From JBKJTP01 sp046590195 (GTDB lineage: Bacteria > Bacteroidota > Ignavibacteria > Palsa-1295): a stretch of DNA of 6,813 nt. Shown here one piece after another: positions 6,226 through 6,813 of the stretch. The position numbers were made by a program, and so were the translations under genes. The DNA is taken from assembly GCA_046590195.1 (NCBI GenBank), contig JBKJTP010000048.1:1-6813 (forward strand), written 5' to 3'. Every line of letters begins with the position of its first letter. The stretch's first letter is position 1. The notes under the pieces were generated by a model. It was not told the origin of the DNA and ran no database searches. It saw only the letters and a program-made list of their open reading frames with translations.

Positions 6226-6247
6226 GCCTAGGGTGCCAACCCTAGGC
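6226..6247. repeat. Perfect 9-bp hairpin around CCTAGG
   Basis: GCCTAGGGT (6226-6234) pairs with ACCCTAGGC (6239-6247) around a GCCA loop. It has no T run on either strand. It stands between the inner GCC-NNN-GGC hairpins and the second outer REP-like copy and is a different sequence from both, so the cluster is composite. Confidence 0.7.
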
Positions 6248-6275
6248 AGGCCAAGACGATCGGGCAGCTCACCCC

Positions 6276-6303
6276 ACCCGACATGCCAACGGCATGTCCC
6301 TAC
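6276..6303 (-). repeat. REP-like palindromic element, copy 2 (inverted)
   Basis: Read on the minus strand this is GTAGGG, then the 8-bp stem GACATGCC / GGCATGTC with a GTT loop, then CGGGT. It mirrors copy 1 at 6073-6100 with only a compensatory pair change. It ends 19 bases before the stop codon of the downstream minus-strand gene. No target-site duplication is visible outside the pair. Confidence 0.8.
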
Positions 6304-6322
6304 GGTGAACGGGTCGCGTCGG

Positions 6323-6813
6323 TTAAAACCCCCTCTTCGCAAACTTCTCCTCGTAATCCTTCAAGCGGTCGAGGATCTTCAGCCAGAGCCAGTCGTATGG
6401 CAGGATCTGCAGGCCTTCGTTGATCTCCTCCTGGTTCTCGGTCGATTGGATCAGCTTCTCGTATTCCTTCTCGCCCTTCTCCTTGACCAGCTTGTAGGCG
6501 AACGAGTTGTTCTCCATGATCTGCAGCAGCTTGAAGAAGCTCGCCGTCTTCGGGAATTGCGCCGCCTTCAGATACCGCGCACGGTATAGCCTCAGCGCCT
6601 CCATACGATCGATGATCCCATTGAAGTCCCCAATCTCGAGGAGGTAGAGGATGTGGAGGATGAGAAGAGAGACTTTGCTTCCCTGCTTATCTTGTGAGAT
6701 CGTCGGTGCAACTTGTAAGAGGGCTTCTAAGCGGTTCTCAGGCCTTACCTTCGTGATCTTGCCTCCTTCATGCTGGAGAAGGTCCATCGCGTACAATACA
6801 TGGAGCTCTACCA
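6323..6813 (-). CDS. Unrecognised helical protein, C-terminal part (start beyond window)
   Basis: The frame is open from the right edge to a TAA at 6323-6325, giving at least 162 residues. A possible TTG start at 6794-6796 exists, but the coding frame continues upstream (VELHV before LYAMDLL), so the true start is probably outside. The sequence is almost wholly alpha-helical and charged. A leucine-rich pair of helices (SLLILHILYLLEIGDFNGII) is followed by EALRLYRARYL, KTASFFKLLQIME, a Lys/Glu-rich stretch KLVKEKGEKEYEKLI and the closing ILPYDWLWLKILDRLKDY. The helix spacing and the final PY-x-x-LW box recall the C-terminal part of TPR-like bacterial proteins, seen often in Bacteroidota, but I do not assign a family. 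No signal peptide or membrane segment is visible in this part. Its stop lies just past the REP-like cluster, and no intrinsic terminator of its own is obvious. Confidence 0.75.
   Translation of the reverse strand, partial: VELHVLYAMDLLQHEGGKITKVRPENRLEALLQVAPTISQDKQGSKVSLLILHILYLLEIGDFNGIIDRMEALRLYRARYLKAAQFPKTASFFKLLQIMENNSFAYKLVKEKGEKEYEKLIQSTENQEEINEGLQILPYDWLWLKILDRLKDYEEKFAKRGF

Noticed and set aside
6073..6303. A CRISPR array
   Set aside because: The repeats are in opposite orientation, differ in sequence and are not regularly spaced, and no cas gene is in the window.
6048..6342. Short open frames on both strands across the repeat cluster
   Set aside because: They run through perfect hairpins and inverted repeats, are rich in Arg/Pro/Gly and have no recognisable protein features; the region is better explained as repeats.

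Overview
The window holds five confidently identified genes, one further gene cut by the right edge, and a cluster of palindromic repeats. It looks like a chromosomal segment of a free-living, probably soil or sediment, bacterium of moderate GC. The phylum cannot be fixed from the sequence. Almost no start codon has a Shine-Dalgarno sequence, and the largest gene has a Bacteroidota-type promoter (TTTG, 20 bp, TAnnTTTG). However, GC-rich coding sequence (one 60-base sample of the GyrI-like gene is 42/60 G+C) and palindromic intergenic repeats would also suit Acidobacteriota. Both assignments are inference.

Positions 1-1925 (minus strand) carry a catabolic gene pair. A class-I-like glutamine synthetase homologue (561-1925) is followed after a single base by an aldehyde dehydrogenase that leaves the window at position 1. 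This resembles gamma-glutamylation pathways for amines and polyamines (PuuA/PuuC logic): the synthetase would cap an amine with glutamate and the dehydrogenase would oxidise the aldehyde made later. The divergent 163-bp gap leads to a small exported protein (2089-2445, plus strand).

Positions 2446-5513 hold a convergent bidirectional terminator and a lone 945-residue minus-strand gene with its own probable promoter. The protein joins an SF2 helicase, a zinc-type HNH nuclease and a C-terminal RAMA/DUF4357-like module. It is lower in GC than its neighbours (26/60 in a sampled stretch) and has no methyltransferase or partner gene in the window. The best reading is a single-gene, modification-sensing restriction or genome-defence enzyme. 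It is the most interesting item here.

Positions 5447-6027 carry a long bulged inverted repeat in the leader of a GyrI-like small-molecule-binding protein (5514-5972), which ends in a strong intrinsic terminator. Positions 6028-6322 contain no gene but hold a REP-like cluster. Two 28-bp copies in inverted orientation differ only by a compensatory base-pair change, and three more short hairpins lie between them. Positions 6323-6813 (minus strand) are the C-terminal part of an unrecognised helical protein whose start lies beyond the right edge.
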